DNA from: Denitratisoma sp. DHT3
Lineage (GTDB): Bacteria > Pseudomonadota > Gammaproteobacteria > Burkholderiales > Rhodocyclaceae
Assembly: GCF_007833355.1 (NCBI RefSeq)
Contig: NZ_CP020914.1
Coordinates: 2,776,047-2,840,046 of the forward strand
DNA length: 64,000 bases
Reading direction: 5' to 3'
Shown: one piece after another, positions 8,487-17,379 of the stretch
Position numbering within the stretch: position 1 is the first letter of the stretch
Layout: every line of letters begins with the position of its first letter
Made by a program: the position numbers and the translations under genes
Notes under the pieces: model-generated
The model's database searches: none
The model's input: only the letters and a program-made list of their open reading frames with translations
What the model was told of the DNA's origin: nothing

Positions 8487-10340
8487 TCAGGTAAAGAAAA
8501 GACTGCATGAGCGACGCAATTCATCGATGCGGGCGGTGAAATGGCGATGCCATTCCACCAGCATGATCAGGGCGAACATCAGCCGCTCCCGCTGCACGCC
8601 GGCCGCCAGATCGGCCTCCATCATCCGCGCCAGGGCCGCGCGGTCCAGCTCGGCGATGGCCAGGTCTTCCAGGTAGGCGGCAACGCCGCCCCGGGCCTGC
8701 AGCCACTCGGTCACCCAGCGGCCCACCGGCAGCACGAAACCCTGCTTGCGGCGCGCGCCGATCTCCGCCGGCAGCCAGCGCGCCGCGACCCGGCGCAGCG
8801 CCACCTTGCTGACACCGCCCGCCATGCGCTGCCGGTCCGGCAGCCGGGTCAGGCCGAGTTCGGCCAGTTCCGGCTGGAGGAAGGGCGCGCGGCCTTCCAG
8901 GCTGTGGGCCATGGCCATGCGGTCGAATTTTACCAGCAAGTCATCGGCCAGCCAGGTGCCGACGTCGGCGGCGGTCGCGCGTTGCAGCGGCGTGGATGCG
9001 CCGTCGAGCCAGGCCAGCAGCCCATGCTCCCATTCGTCATCACCTTCCGGGATGCCCAGCAGTCGGGCGCGGTCGCCCTGGTCGGTGAGCAGCGGGAAGC
9101 CGGACGGAGTGATGGGCGTCGGATTGTCCAGCAGCCGACTCGGCAACTGGCCGGGCCGGCGCCCTCGCAGCAGGCCCTTGAGCCGGTCGATCAGGCGCGG
9201 CGACGGCGCGTAGGGCGCGTAGTAGCCGTAGCCGCCGAACAGTTCGTCGGCGCCCTCGCCGGCCAGCACCACGGTCACCTGCTTCTTCGCCTCGCGGCAG
9301 AGCCAGAACAGGGGCAGCATCGCCTGGTCGCCCAGGGGTTCGTCCAGCGCCGCCGCCACTTCCGGCAGCAGCGTGGCGAAGGCCTCGCCGTCGAAGCGGA
9401 AGTGGTGGTGGGTGCTGCCGATGTGGCGCGCCAGTTGGGCGGCATAGGCGGATTCGTCATGCGCGGCCGAGTCGAAGCCCATCGAGAAGGTGGCCACGGC
9501 GGGCATGTGGCGGGCGGCCAGGGCGGCGACGATGGAGCTGTCGAGGCCGCCGGAGAGGAACACGCCCAGCGGTTTGTCGGAGACCAGGCGGCTCTTCACC
9601 GCAACCTCCAGCGCCTGAGCCAGCTCGTCGTCGCTGGTGGGACGGCCGCACCCCAGCGGCGGCCGGTAGTAGGTGCGGCGGCGCAAGCCGCCGTCAGCCA
9701 GGGCGAAAGTCAGGGTTTCTCCCGGCAGCACGCGGCGTACGGCGCGCAGGATGGTGCGCTCACCCGGCACGTAGTGCAGGGCGAGATAGCGCTGCAGGCT
9801 GAGCGCGTCGAGGTCGTGCGCCACCCAGGGCAGCGCCGCCAGGGCGCGCAGGTCGGAGGCGTAGGCGAAACGGCCGGACACACCGTCGCAGTGGGTGTAG
9901 TAAAGGGGCTTCTCGCCGAAGCGATCGCGCGCCAGATGCAGTTCGCCGTGGCGGCGGTCGAGAATGGCGATGGCGTACATGCCGTCGAGCCGGGCCAGCA
10001 GCCCATCCAGGCCCCAGGCGGCATAACCCTGGGCGATGACTTCGGTGTCGCTGGTGGTGCGAAAGGCGTATCCCGTCTGCTCCAGCTCGGCCCTGAGGGT
10101 GCGGTGGTTGTAGATTTCGCCGTTCTGGAAGATGACGGCCCGGCCTTCCAGGCTGAAAAAGGGCTGGTCGCCGTGGGCCGGATCGATCACCGAGAGGCGT
10201 CGCATCCCCATCGCCACCCCGGCCTCGAGATGGCGCCCGGAGCTGTCCGGACCGCGTGGGAGGATGACGCCTTCCAGCAGATCCAGCAGCGCCGCCGGCT
10301 CCGCCACGGCCGCATCGATCACGCCGACGATGCCGCACAT
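8487..10340 (-). CDS. asnB: Asparagine synthase (glutamine-hydrolysing), AsnB family
   Basis: A 617-residue class B asparagine synthetase. ATG at 10338-10340 is chosen because it gives MCGIVGV, with Cys2 as the glutaminase nucleophile. The N-terminal Ntn domain shows RRLSVID and QNGEIYNH, and the ATP-pyrophosphatase loop SGGLDS is near residue 265. In surface-glycan clusters such enzymes often amidate uronic acids or related acids instead of making asparagine; that role here is inferred from the wzm/wzt and glycosyltransferase neighbours. The upstream region is copy A of the dispersed repeat, and its purine-rich end GGGGGGAAGGGGGG sits where a ribosome binding site would be. Confidence 0.92.
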   Translation of the reverse strand: MCGIVGVIDAAVAEPAALLDLLEGVILPRGPDSSGRHLEAGVAMGMRRLSVIDPAHGDQPFFSLEGRAVIFQNGEIYNHRTLRAELEQTGYAFRTTSDTEVIAQGYAAWGLDGLLARLDGMYAIAILDRRHGELHLARDRFGEKPLYYTHCDGVSGRFAYASDLRALAALPWVAHDLDALSLQRYLALHYVPGERTILRAVRRVLPGETLTFALADGGLRRRTYYRPPLGCGRPTSDDELAQALEVAVKSRLVSDKPLGVFLSGGLDSSIVAALAARHMPAVATFSMGFDSAAHDESAYAAQLARHIGSTHHHFRFDGEAFATLLPEVAAALDEPLGDQAMLPLFWLCREAKKQVTVVLAGEGADELFGGYGYYAPYAPSPRLIDRLKGLLRGRRPGQLPSRLLDNPTPITPSGFPLLTDQGDRARLLGIPEGDDEWEHGLLAWLDGASTPLQRATAADVGTWLADDLLVKFDRMAMAHSLEGRAPFLQPELAELGLTRLPDRQRMAGGVSKVALRRVAARWLPAEIGARRKQGFVLPVGRWVTEWLQARGGVAAYLEDLAIAELDRAALARMMEADLAAGVQRERLMFALIMLVEWHRHFTARIDELRRSCSLFFT

Positions 10341-10480
10341 GGGCTGCCCCCCTTCCCCCCCCGCAGGGGGTTCGATATGACTCGCTACGCTCGATGTCAC
10401 GGGGAACCCCGTGGCAGCACCGAACGATTTGCGGCTGCGCCGCGTGCCGCTTTTCCTTGGGGCGGCCCGGCGGAAAAGCT
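10341..10480 (-). repeat. Dispersed intergenic repeat, copy A
   Basis: Read on the minus strand it starts AGCTTTTCCGCCGGGCC and carries the blocks AAGCGGCACGCGGCG, GTTCCCCGTGACATCGAGCG and CGAACCCCC, ending in a run of G around AAGGGGGG. The same order of blocks occurs at 19806-19946, 20676-20816 and 36640-36790. This copy directly abuts the asnB start codon. The other three copies abut the 3' ends of minus-strand genes in the opposite orientation. Confidence 0.8.
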
Positions 10481-10541
10481 GCGGTTTCACGGCCGCCATT
10501 GTTCGGACGCGGCAGCGGCCGACGGCCTTTCATGCCTTGCC

Positions 10542-11519
10542 TCATACCTTGCCCATTGCCAGGGCCAGGCGCAGGGCGAGGGTGCCGGGCCAGGTCTGGC
10601 GGTGCACGCCGGAGCGCAGGCCGTGGCGCAAACGCGCCAGGGGATCGGCGGCGACGCGGGCGCGCATGAATTCGTCGAGGACCGCCCGGTTGGCCTCGGT
10701 CATGCGGGGACGCAATATGGACAAGGCTTCGAGATTGCAGTCCATCCAGGCGTGAAATCCGCCCTCCCACAAGCGGCAGAGCCGGCTCATGCCGTTGCCG
10801 AAACCGCGGTTGGAGCCGATCAGGTTGGCCGCATGCTGCCGATAGCGCACCGTCGGCGTCGGGTCGTAACGCACCACGCCGCCACAGGCGGTGACCGCCT
10901 GGTAGATCCACCAGTCATGGGAAACGGTGTGCGGCACGGCCTCATAGTGGGCCAGGAGCGCCCGCGCGGCTTCGTTGAACACCATGGTGTTGCCCCCGGC
11001 GATGCTTTGCACCAGGGCATTGGAAAAGCAGGGCGCATTGCGGAACTCGGGGGAAAGGCCGAGCTCCCGGCCGGCGGCGTCGATCAGCCGGGTGCGGCCG
11101 CCGTAGAGGGCCGGCACCTCGGCCGGCACCGAGTCCAGCCAGGCGAGGGCGCGCGCCAGCTTCTCCGCCTCCCAGACGTCGTCCTGATCGGCGAAAGCGT
11201 AGTGGCGGGCACGCACGCCCGGCTGCCACGCCAGTGAGAGGAAATTGCAGGCGAAACCGGCGCCGGGGCCGTGCCGCAGCAGGACCTTGCCGGTCGGGTG
11301 ACGGCGCTGGAAGTCTTCGAGCAGCGTCCAGGTGTCGTCCTCCGAAGCGTCGTCGGACGCCACCAGGCACCAGTCCACGAGCGTCTGCCGTTCGATCGAG
11401 GCCAGTTGTTCGGCGAGAAAGGAGGCACCCTGGCACGTTCCCATCAGGATCGCCACCTTGGACACCGGGGGTGGCGCCCCGGCAGAGGCAGTCATGGGTT
11501 CGGACAACGAAAAGGACAT
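10542..11519 (-). CDS. Family 2 glycosyltransferase, rhamnosyltransferase-like
   Basis: A 325-residue GT2 enzyme from ATG at 11517-11519; TTG at 11567 and ATG at 11495 are alternatives, and none has a good Shine-Dalgarno. It begins VAILMGTCQGASFLAEQLAS, has ASDDASEDDT (nucleotide-sugar aspartates), the conserved YAFADQDDVWEAEKL and a later HDWWIY, all typical of rhamnosyl-type GT2 enzymes of O-antigen clusters. It probably adds one sugar to the glycan exported by Wzm/Wzt. It lies upstream of asnB in the same direction, with repeat copy A between them, and is divergent from the cyclase gene across a 158-base gap. Confidence 0.87.
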   Translation of the reverse strand: MSFSLSEPMTASAGAPPPVSKVAILMGTCQGASFLAEQLASIERQTLVDWCLVASDDASEDDTWTLLEDFQRRHPTGKVLLRHGPGAGFACNFLSLAWQPGVRARHYAFADQDDVWEAEKLARALAWLDSVPAEVPALYGGRTRLIDAAGRELGLSPEFRNAPCFSNALVQSIAGGNTMVFNEAARALLAHYEAVPHTVSHDWWIYQAVTACGGVVRYDPTPTVRYRQHAANLIGSNRGFGNGMSRLCRLWEGGFHAWMDCNLEALSILRPRMTEANRAVLDEFMRARVAADPLARLRHGLRSGVHRQTWPGTLALRLALAMGKV

Positions 11520-11677
11520 TGCGGGGTTCGGATGATTTTCAGGGGCGGAGGACGCCGACCGTGCCAACGGCGGGCGGATTTTACCGCTAAACTGGTGGAA
11601 CGCTGGTCAGCGTCGGCCATGACGGCCGATTTCAGAATGTAGCAAGCATACTTCCGACGATTTCCATCGATTCCTTC

Positions 11678-13639
11678 ATGGCGGCTGACATCCCGAGCGC
11701 TCCCGGCACCTACCGTTATTCACCCGGTATTTCATGGCTGCGGATCGGTATTGCGCTGGTGTCGTTGCTGATCACGATGGCGATGGAGTGGTTTCCTCCG
11801 GCCGGTGGGCCGGTGCAGGCGAGCGACAACTGGCTGCGCGACCATTTCGTGCGCTGGCACGCCACGGACACGCCGGAGACCCGCCTGACGCTGGTGGACA
11901 TCGACGAGGCCAGCCTCGGTGAAATCGGCCCCTGGCCGTGGAAACGGGAGCGACTGGCGGACCTGGGCGAACTGCTGATCGGCGCCTACGGCGCCCGCGC
12001 CGTCGCCATGGATCTGGTCATGCCCAGCGGCGGGGACACCGAGGGGGATCGGCGCCTGGCGGCGATGGCCGAGCATGGCCCGCTGGTGCTGGCCCAGGCG
12101 TTCGATTACGTCGCGCGGCCGACGCCGGTGCGGGAAGGCCGGCTGACGGGCGGCGTCATCCGGGATGCGCCCGGTCCCGGCGCGGCGACCGTGGCCGCCA
12201 CCGGCTATATCGCCAATCATGCGGGGCTCGCCGCCGCCCGCTGCACCGGCAACATCGGCTTCATTCCGGATGCCGACGGGGCGATCCGCCGCATTCCGCT
12301 ATGGACCCACGCCGCCGGCCGCGCCTATCCGACCCTGGCTCTGGCCCTGCTCTCCTGCGGCATCAGCGAGCATCCCGGTACCGACGCGCGGCTGCCGCTG
12401 GCCGGCGACGCAACCTCCTGGCGAGTCCCTTTCCTGCGCCGGGAAGAGGCCTATCTGTCGATTCCGGCGGCCGACGTGCTGGCGCTGCGCGCGCCGCGGG
12501 CAGTCTTCGCCGGGCGCCTGGTGCTGATCGGTTCGTCCTCGCTGGGCCTCGCCGACCGCGTCGCCACCCCGCTCTCGTCCTCCACCAGCGGCGTGACCGT
12601 GCATGCCGCGGCCCTGACGGCGCTGCTCGACGAGCAGGCCGGCGACGGCATCGCCCCGTGGCCTGGCCGCTGGCTGGCGACCATCTTCGCCCTCGGTACC
12701 GCGCTGCTGGCGATCCTGGCCTTTCCCCGCCTCTCCGCCACCCGCTGCACGCTGCTGCTGATGTGCGCGATGGCGGCGTGGCTGCTCAGCGCCTATCGCA
12801 TCGCGCCCCACGATCCGCTGTTCGTCACCAGCGGCCCGCTGCTGGGCCAGCTCTTCCTGCTCGCGGTGGCGATCCCCACCGAATGGCGCATCGCCCAACT
12901 GGCGTCCTCGCGGCTGTTGAGCACTCTCAGCCACTATGTCGCACAGCCGGTCCTCGACGAGTTGCTGAAAAGCGGCCTGCGCGACCCCATGGCCCCGACG
13001 CAGCTTCAGGTGACGACGCTGATCGCCGACATGGAAAATTACACGGCACTGGTCGAGGGCCTGCCTCTGGAGGAGTCGGTGATTCTGACCCGGGGTTTCC
13101 TCGACTGCCTGACCCGGCCGGTGCTGACCCACCAGGGCACCCTGGACAAATACACCGGGGACGGCCTGGTGGCCTTCTGGGGCGCACCGCTGCCGCGCAC
13201 GGACCACGCCGACCAGGCGCTGGACGCGGCGCTGGGCATCGTCGAGGAAGTCCGCCGCTTCAATGTCCGGCGCCTGAGCCAGGGCCGGACGCCGGTACGG
13301 GTGCGGATCGGGGTGGAAAGCGGGTCGGCCGTCGCCGGCGACCTGGGCACACCGTTCCGCAGCGTATACACCGCCGTGGGCGACAGCGTGAATGTGGCGG
13401 CCCGGCTGCAGGAGTTGGCCCGCGATTATCCTTGCGACATCATCGTCGGCATGGGTACCGCCGCACTGACCCGCCGCCATCGCCTGCGCCCCCTGGGCGT
13501 GGTAACGCTGCGCGGCCGGGCCCAGGAGGAGACGCTGTTCACGCCCGTCACTGTCGACACCGGCCCGCCGCCCGTCTCAGGGCTGCCGCACGAGCAGCAG
13601 GACGTCGCCGAGAGCCGCCGTCGGGCGGAAGTTCCTTGA
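11678..13639 (+). CDS. CHASE2-domain adenylate/guanylate cyclase
   Basis: A 653-residue sensor cyclase. One N-terminal membrane segment (about 20-36) leads to a periplasmic CHASE2 domain (LTLVDIDEASLGEIGPWPW, VAMDLVMPSGGD, GNIGFIPDADGAIRR). Three membrane segments follow at about 328-400, then a cytoplasmic class III cyclase domain. Both metal-binding aspartates are visible in LIADMENYT and KYTGDGLVAFWGAP, and VGDSVNVAARLQ is the conserved late motif, so it should be active. Substrate choice between ATP and GTP cannot be read with confidence. The next intact gene on the same strand is a Crp/Fnr regulator. The last 20 or so residues overlap a degraded minus-strand gene and look unlike conserved protein. 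Confidence 0.9.
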   Translation: MAADIPSAPGTYRYSPGISWLRIGIALVSLLITMAMEWFPPAGGPVQASDNWLRDHFVRWHATDTPETRLTLVDIDEASLGEIGPWPWKRERLADLGELLIGAYGARAVAMDLVMPSGGDTEGDRRLAAMAEHGPLVLAQAFDYVARPTPVREGRLTGGVIRDAPGPGAATVAATGYIANHAGLAAARCTGNIGFIPDADGAIRRIPLWTHAAGRAYPTLALALLSCGISEHPGTDARLPLAGDATSWRVPFLRREEAYLSIPAADVLALRAPRAVFAGRLVLIGSSSLGLADRVATPLSSSTSGVTVHAAALTALLDEQAGDGIAPWPGRWLATIFALGTALLAILAFPRLSATRCTLLLMCAMAAWLLSAYRIAPHDPLFVTSGPLLGQLFLLAVAIPTEWRIAQLASSRLLSTLSHYVAQPVLDELLKSGLRDPMAPTQLQVTTLIADMENYTALVEGLPLEESVILTRGFLDCLTRPVLTHQGTLDKYTGDGLVAFWGAPLPRTDHADQALDAALGIVEEVRRFNVRRLSQGRTPVRVRIGVESGSAVAGDLGTPFRSVYTAVGDSVNVAARLQELARDYPCDIIVGMGTAALTRRHRLRPLGVVTLRGRAQEETLFTPVTVDTGPPPVSGLPHEQQDVAESRRRAEVP

Positions 13640-13838
13640 TTCGGTGAGGTGGCGGCAGCCGTCGTCGAGCATGCCGCGGCGGATGACGATGGAACTCGGC
13701 TCGGCGTAGCCGGCGGTGTATTCGGACGCGTGGATGCGCCGTTCCGCCCCCGCGCGGCGCGCCCTCGCGGGCCAGTAGCATCAGCAGCGTTACCTCGCCC
13801 ACCCGGACCTGGGAAAAGCGGTCCTGGGTCATCGCCAA
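13577..13838 (-). pseudogene. Small frameshifted gene, function unknown
   Basis: On the minus strand, TTG at 13838 or ATG at 13832 opens a frame reading MTQDRFSQVRVGEVTLLMLL and on to REGAPRG. A second frame, with strong GC at third positions, continues RRIHASEYTAGYAEPSSIVI then RRGMLDDGCRHLTES and ends in a TGA at 13577-13579. One frameshift near 13745 joins them into a protein of about 87 residues. It overlaps the end of the cyclase gene by about 63 bases. I do not recognise the family. It could be a dead gene, a sequencing error or a chance open frame in GC-rich DNA. Confidence 0.4.
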
Positions 13839-13875
13839 CGCCCCCGGACAGTTCGCCAGCGGACCCCAGAGGTCA

Positions 13876-13895
13876 GGCGGCCCGGCGGAAAAGCT
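13876..13895 (-). repeat. Fragment of the dispersed intergenic repeat
   Basis: Twenty bases match the outer end of copy A (compare 10461-10480, reading GGCCCGGCGGAAAAGCT on the plus strand). No other part of the element is seen nearby, so this is a remnant or a convergent match. The rest of 13839-14000 shows nothing certain besides the expected promoter region of the Crp/Fnr gene. Confidence 0.5.
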
Positions 13896-14000
13896 CGTTT
13901 TTCACTCTAATCTTTTCCTTAGCCTCGCCAGTGCGATGGCATGATATAGGCTCATCGTCCCCATATCGAAACACTTTCCCCATCGCCGCCCCTGGCCGCA

Positions 14001-14753
14001 ATGACCACTCCCGCCAGATCATCGCAAACGACCTTCGACCTCAGGAAGATTCCGCTGCTGTCCGCGCTCGCCAACGAGGAGCTGGCCCGCGTCGCCGGCG
14101 ATCTGCGGGTGCGCCAGTACGCGAAACGGGAAACCGTGATCAACAAGGGGTCCAGCGGCGACGCCCTGCTGTTCCTGCTGGCGGGACAGGTGCAGGTGGT
14201 GGATGTGACGGAGGACGGCCGGGCGATCGGTCTGAACCTGCTGCAGCCGGGCGACTTCTTCGGCGAGATCGCGGTGATCGACGGCGGCGCCCGTTCGGCC
14301 TCGGTGACGGCCCTGACCGAGGTGATCGTGGCCTTCCTGCCGCGCACCACCGCGCTGTGGCTGTTTTCCCATTGCGCCTCGGTGGCGGAGCGGATTCTCC
14401 AGCACATGGCGCTCAAGATTCGCCGCGAATCGGAGTTCCGCGCCCTGCTCAGCATCCACAACGCCTTCCGCCGCGTCTATGCCCTGCTGAACCTGCTCAA
14501 GCAGGTGCATCCCGGCGGCATCGTGACGGTGGAGAACCTGCCGACCCAGCAGGACATCGCGATCATGGTGAATACCAGCCGGGAAACCGTGTCGCGGGCG
14601 ATGGCCCACGTGCTGGAGCAGGGCATCGTGGAAAAGGACATGCGGCGCCTGATCATCCGCAAGCCCGACGCCCTGGCCCAACTCGCGGCCAACAACGTCA
14701 CCCAGATTCAGATCACCGTGCAGCGCCACGCGGCGGCGGCAGGCAACGGCTGA
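14001..14753 (+). CDS. Crp/Fnr-family transcription regulator
   Basis: A 250-residue regulator. The N-terminal cyclic-nucleotide-binding-like domain (about 15-130) carries FGEIAVIDGGARSASV, the phosphate-binding-cassette pattern GE...RSA found in real cAMP or cGMP receptors. There is no cluster of N-terminal cysteines, so it is not an oxygen-sensing Fnr. The C-terminal winged helix (about 165-235) has PTQQDIAIMVNTSRETVSRA as the recognition helix region. It sits just downstream of a membrane cyclase gene on the same strand and convergent with the type I secretion operon. Response to the neighbouring cyclase is inference. The last 20 residues are low-complexity. Confidence 0.9.
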   Translation: MTTPARSSQTTFDLRKIPLLSALANEELARVAGDLRVRQYAKRETVINKGSSGDALLFLLAGQVQVVDVTEDGRAIGLNLLQPGDFFGEIAVIDGGARSASVTALTEVIVAFLPRTTALWLFSHCASVAERILQHMALKIRRESEFRALLSIHNAFRRVYALLNLLKQVHPGGIVTVENLPTQQDIAIMVNTSRETVSRAMAHVLEQGIVEKDMRRLIIRKPDALAQLAANNVTQIQITVQRHAAAAGNG

Positions 14754-14768
14754 CCCGGCGGGCGAGCC

Positions 14769-16124
14769 TCAGTTCGCCCGGTTGACGTCCAGCCAGCTGT
14801 TGAGGTGGGTCACGTCGTCGTCACCCAGGCCGCCCACCGCCGCCTTCAGCCGCACCCAGTTGACGATGTAGCCGTAGCGGCTGCGCGCCAGGTCGCGCTT
14901 GGCGGCGAACAGCTGCTGCTGGGCGTTGAGGATGTCCACGCTGGTGCGGATGCCGGCCTGGAAGCCCTTGCGGGTGGATTCCAGGGCCGCCTCGGCGGAC
15001 GTCACCGCCTGGCGGTAGGCGTTGATCTGGGCGACGCCGGTGTTGACGCCCAGGAAGTACTGCCGCGCGTCCAGCACGGCCTTGCGCGTGGCGGATTCCA
15101 GTTGCTGCTCGACCTTGCGCTGTCCGGCCTCGGCCTGGCGCACGTTGGCGCTGACGTAGCCGCCGGCGAAGAGCGGCACGTTGAGCTGGACGCCGACCGC
15201 GCGGGTGTCGTAGCGGGTGTTGATCGAGACGTTGTTCTCGCTGTCGCTCTTGGAGCGGCTGGCGATCAAATCCAGCGTCGGCTTGTGTTCGGCGCCGGCC
15301 TTGGCCACGTCCTGGCGGGCGGACTCCAGGCCGTGGCGCTGGGCCTGCACGGTCGGGTTGCCGCTACGCGCCCACTCCACCCACTGGTTGAGGTCGTTGG
15401 GCTGCGGACCCTGGGGCACCGGCTTGTCCGCCATCAGGGTGGCGAGCGTTCCCGGCTCCTGGCCGATGATGCGCTCCAGGGCGCGGCGCGCCACTTCCAG
15501 GTTGTTGGCGGCCTCCAGCTCCTGGGCGACGGCGCTGTCGCGGCGGGCCTTGGCGTCGTTGATGTCGGTCACCGTGCCTTCGCCGCCGGCGAACAGGCGT
15601 TCGGCCTGGACCAGTTGCTCGGCATAGGCCTGGCGCTGCGCCTGGGTCAGGGCCAGCGTGTCCTGCCCCAGCAGCGCGTCCAGGTAGGCGCCCGCCAGGC
15701 GCACGATCAGATCCTGGCGTGCCGCCTCGTAGGTGGCCTCGGCGTAGCTGGCGCGGGCCTGGCCCTGCAGGTAGCCGGCCCAGTTGTAGGGCCGGTAGAG
15801 CGGCTGGCGCAGGCTGATGCCGTAGCTGCTGGAGGTGTAGTCGTAGGTGGTGCCCCGCATCCCGAGGACGGTCAGGCTGCGCTGGTCGGTGCTGTTCCTG
15901 GTCTCGGTGCCGCTCACGCTCACGGTGGGCAGAAGGCCGGCACGGCCCTTGTTGGCCTCCTCCAACCCCGCATCCCGTTCCGCGGCGGCGGCGCCAAAGT
16001 CGGCATCATTCCGCAGCGCCTGCTGGTAGGCCTCCAGCAAATTCGTCGCGGCCAAGGCGAAACTCGGCCCCAGGAGGGCGAGCAGCGCGCCGAAGAGGGC
16101 GCCACGATGCCTGAGTTTTGCCAC
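14769..16124 (-). CDS. tolC: TolC-family outer-membrane channel of a type I secretion system
   Basis: A 451-residue outer-membrane efflux protein with a signal peptide (MAKLRHRGALFGALL then ALLGPSFALA, cleavage likely before ATNLLEAYQQAL). The family hallmark LLEAYQQALRND and the repeated SAR/AEA helical halves are clear, including RQPLYRPYNWAGY in the first barrel half and VPLFAGGYVSANV in the second. It forms the outer-membrane tunnel. Its start lies one base after the hlyD stop, so it is the last gene of the ABC-hlyD-tolC operon. It ends convergent with the Crp/Fnr gene, only 15 bases away. Confidence 0.93.
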   Translation of the reverse strand: MAKLRHRGALFGALLALLGPSFALAATNLLEAYQQALRNDADFGAAAAERDAGLEEANKGRAGLLPTVSVSGTETRNSTDQRSLTVLGMRGTTYDYTSSSYGISLRQPLYRPYNWAGYLQGQARASYAEATYEAARQDLIVRLAGAYLDALLGQDTLALTQAQRQAYAEQLVQAERLFAGGEGTVTDINDAKARRDSAVAQELEAANNLEVARRALERIIGQEPGTLATLMADKPVPQGPQPNDLNQWVEWARSGNPTVQAQRHGLESARQDVAKAGAEHKPTLDLIASRSKSDSENNVSINTRYDTRAVGVQLNVPLFAGGYVSANVRQAEAGQRKVEQQLESATRKAVLDARQYFLGVNTGVAQINAYRQAVTSAEAALESTRKGFQAGIRTSVDILNAQQQLFAAKRDLARSRYGYIVNWVRLKAAVGGLGDDDVTHLNSWLDVNRAN

Positions 16125-16125
16125 G

Positions 16126-17373
16126 TCAGATCTCCTTCAGGGAGGTGGCGACGCGATCGGCGAGGGGTTTCAGCAGATAGTTCATCAGGGTGCGGCTCTC
16201 GCCCTTGACGATCACTTCCACCGGCATGCCCGGCACCACGTGGTTATGGTGGCCGAGTTTCTTCATTTCCTCCGGCGACACCGAAATGCGCACCAGGTAA
16301 TAGGGCATCCGGGTCGCGGGGTCGGTGAGGCGGTCGGCGGACACGGTGCTGACCTTGCCCTGGATCACCGGCGTGGTCTTCTGGTTGAAGGCGGAGAAGC
16401 GCAGGTCGGCATCGATGCCCACCTTGACGTGGTCGATCAGATGCACCGGCACCTGGGCCTCGACGATCAGCGGCTCGCCGCGCGGCACCAGGTCGAGGAT
16501 GTGGCCGCCGGGAGCGACGATGCCGCCGACGGTGTGGATCGAGAGGGCGACCACGTAGCCATCCACCGGTGCCTTGATCTCGGTGCGGGCCAGTTCCTCC
16601 TGGGCCGCCATCAGGCGGTCGTGCTGGGCCGAGGCCTCCTTCTGGGCGTCGCCCAGCTGGGTTTCCACCTGCTTGCGGTATTCCTGCTCCTGCTGCAGGA
16701 TGCGCAGCCGGATCTCGGCGTGGGCGCGTTCGGTGTCCAGCATCTTGTTGCGTGGCACATAGCCTTCCCTGGCCAGATCGCGCATCCCCTGCAACTGGGG
16801 CTCCAGGGCGGCGGCGCTCTCCCGCAGCACGGCGGCCTCCTTGCGCTGGCTGGCCCGCCGCGTGGCGAACAGCGTGGCCTGGACATCCAGGATCTCCGCC
16901 ACCTGGGGATCGCGCCGGGCTTCGAGCAGGTCCTTGTCGAACTGGATCGACTCCCGGTTCAGGTATTCGGCCATCAGGCGGTTCTCCACGGCGCGGGCGC
17001 CCAGATACTGGGTGCGGATGATGCCGAGGTTGGCGCGGGCCTGGGTGGAGTTGAGCACCACCAGCACCTGGCCGGCCTTGACCTCGTCGCCCTCCCGCAC
17101 CGCGATTTTCTCGACGATGCCGCCGGAGAGGTGCTGCACGGTCTTGCGCTGCGACTCCACCGAGATCACGCCGCCCGCCGGCACGCCGGAATCCAGCGGC
17201 GCCAGGAGCGCCCAGAGGAGGAAGCCGCCGAAGCCGATCAAGAGGATCAGAAGGCCCAGCCGCGCCGGCTTGTTCGGGTCGGCGTCGGGGCCGGCCGCCG
17301 CGGCAGGCGGCAACCGGGTGCCGGCGCCTTCGATCAGGACGGGAGAGGTGATGTTCTTCAGTTGCGGTTTCAT
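16126..17373 (-). CDS. hlyD: HlyD-family periplasmic adaptor of a type I secretion system
   Basis: A 415-residue membrane fusion protein. A cytoplasmic leader of about 40 residues precedes one membrane segment (LGLLILLIGFGGFLLWALLA). The lipoyl half-domain GGIVEKIAVREGDEVKAGQV, a long coiled-coil hairpin (about 115-265) and the second lipoyl half with IKAPVDGYV follow. The C-terminal VVPGMPVEVIVKGESRTLMN matches the PrtE/AprE signature of adaptors that export RTX proteins. It bridges the ABC transporter (6 bases upstream) and TolC. The missing peptidase domain in the ABC partner fits export of C-terminally signalled proteins. Confidence 0.95.
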   Translation of the reverse strand: MKPQLKNITSPVLIEGAGTRLPPAAAAGPDADPNKPARLGLLILLIGFGGFLLWALLAPLDSGVPAGGVISVESQRKTVQHLSGGIVEKIAVREGDEVKAGQVLVVLNSTQARANLGIIRTQYLGARAVENRLMAEYLNRESIQFDKDLLEARRDPQVAEILDVQATLFATRRASQRKEAAVLRESAAALEPQLQGMRDLAREGYVPRNKMLDTERAHAEIRLRILQQEQEYRKQVETQLGDAQKEASAQHDRLMAAQEELARTEIKAPVDGYVVALSIHTVGGIVAPGGHILDLVPRGEPLIVEAQVPVHLIDHVKVGIDADLRFSAFNQKTTPVIQGKVSTVSADRLTDPATRMPYYLVRISVSPEEMKKLGHHNHVVPGMPVEVIVKGESRTLMNYLLKPLADRVATSLKEI

Positions 17374-17379
17374 GGCGGA

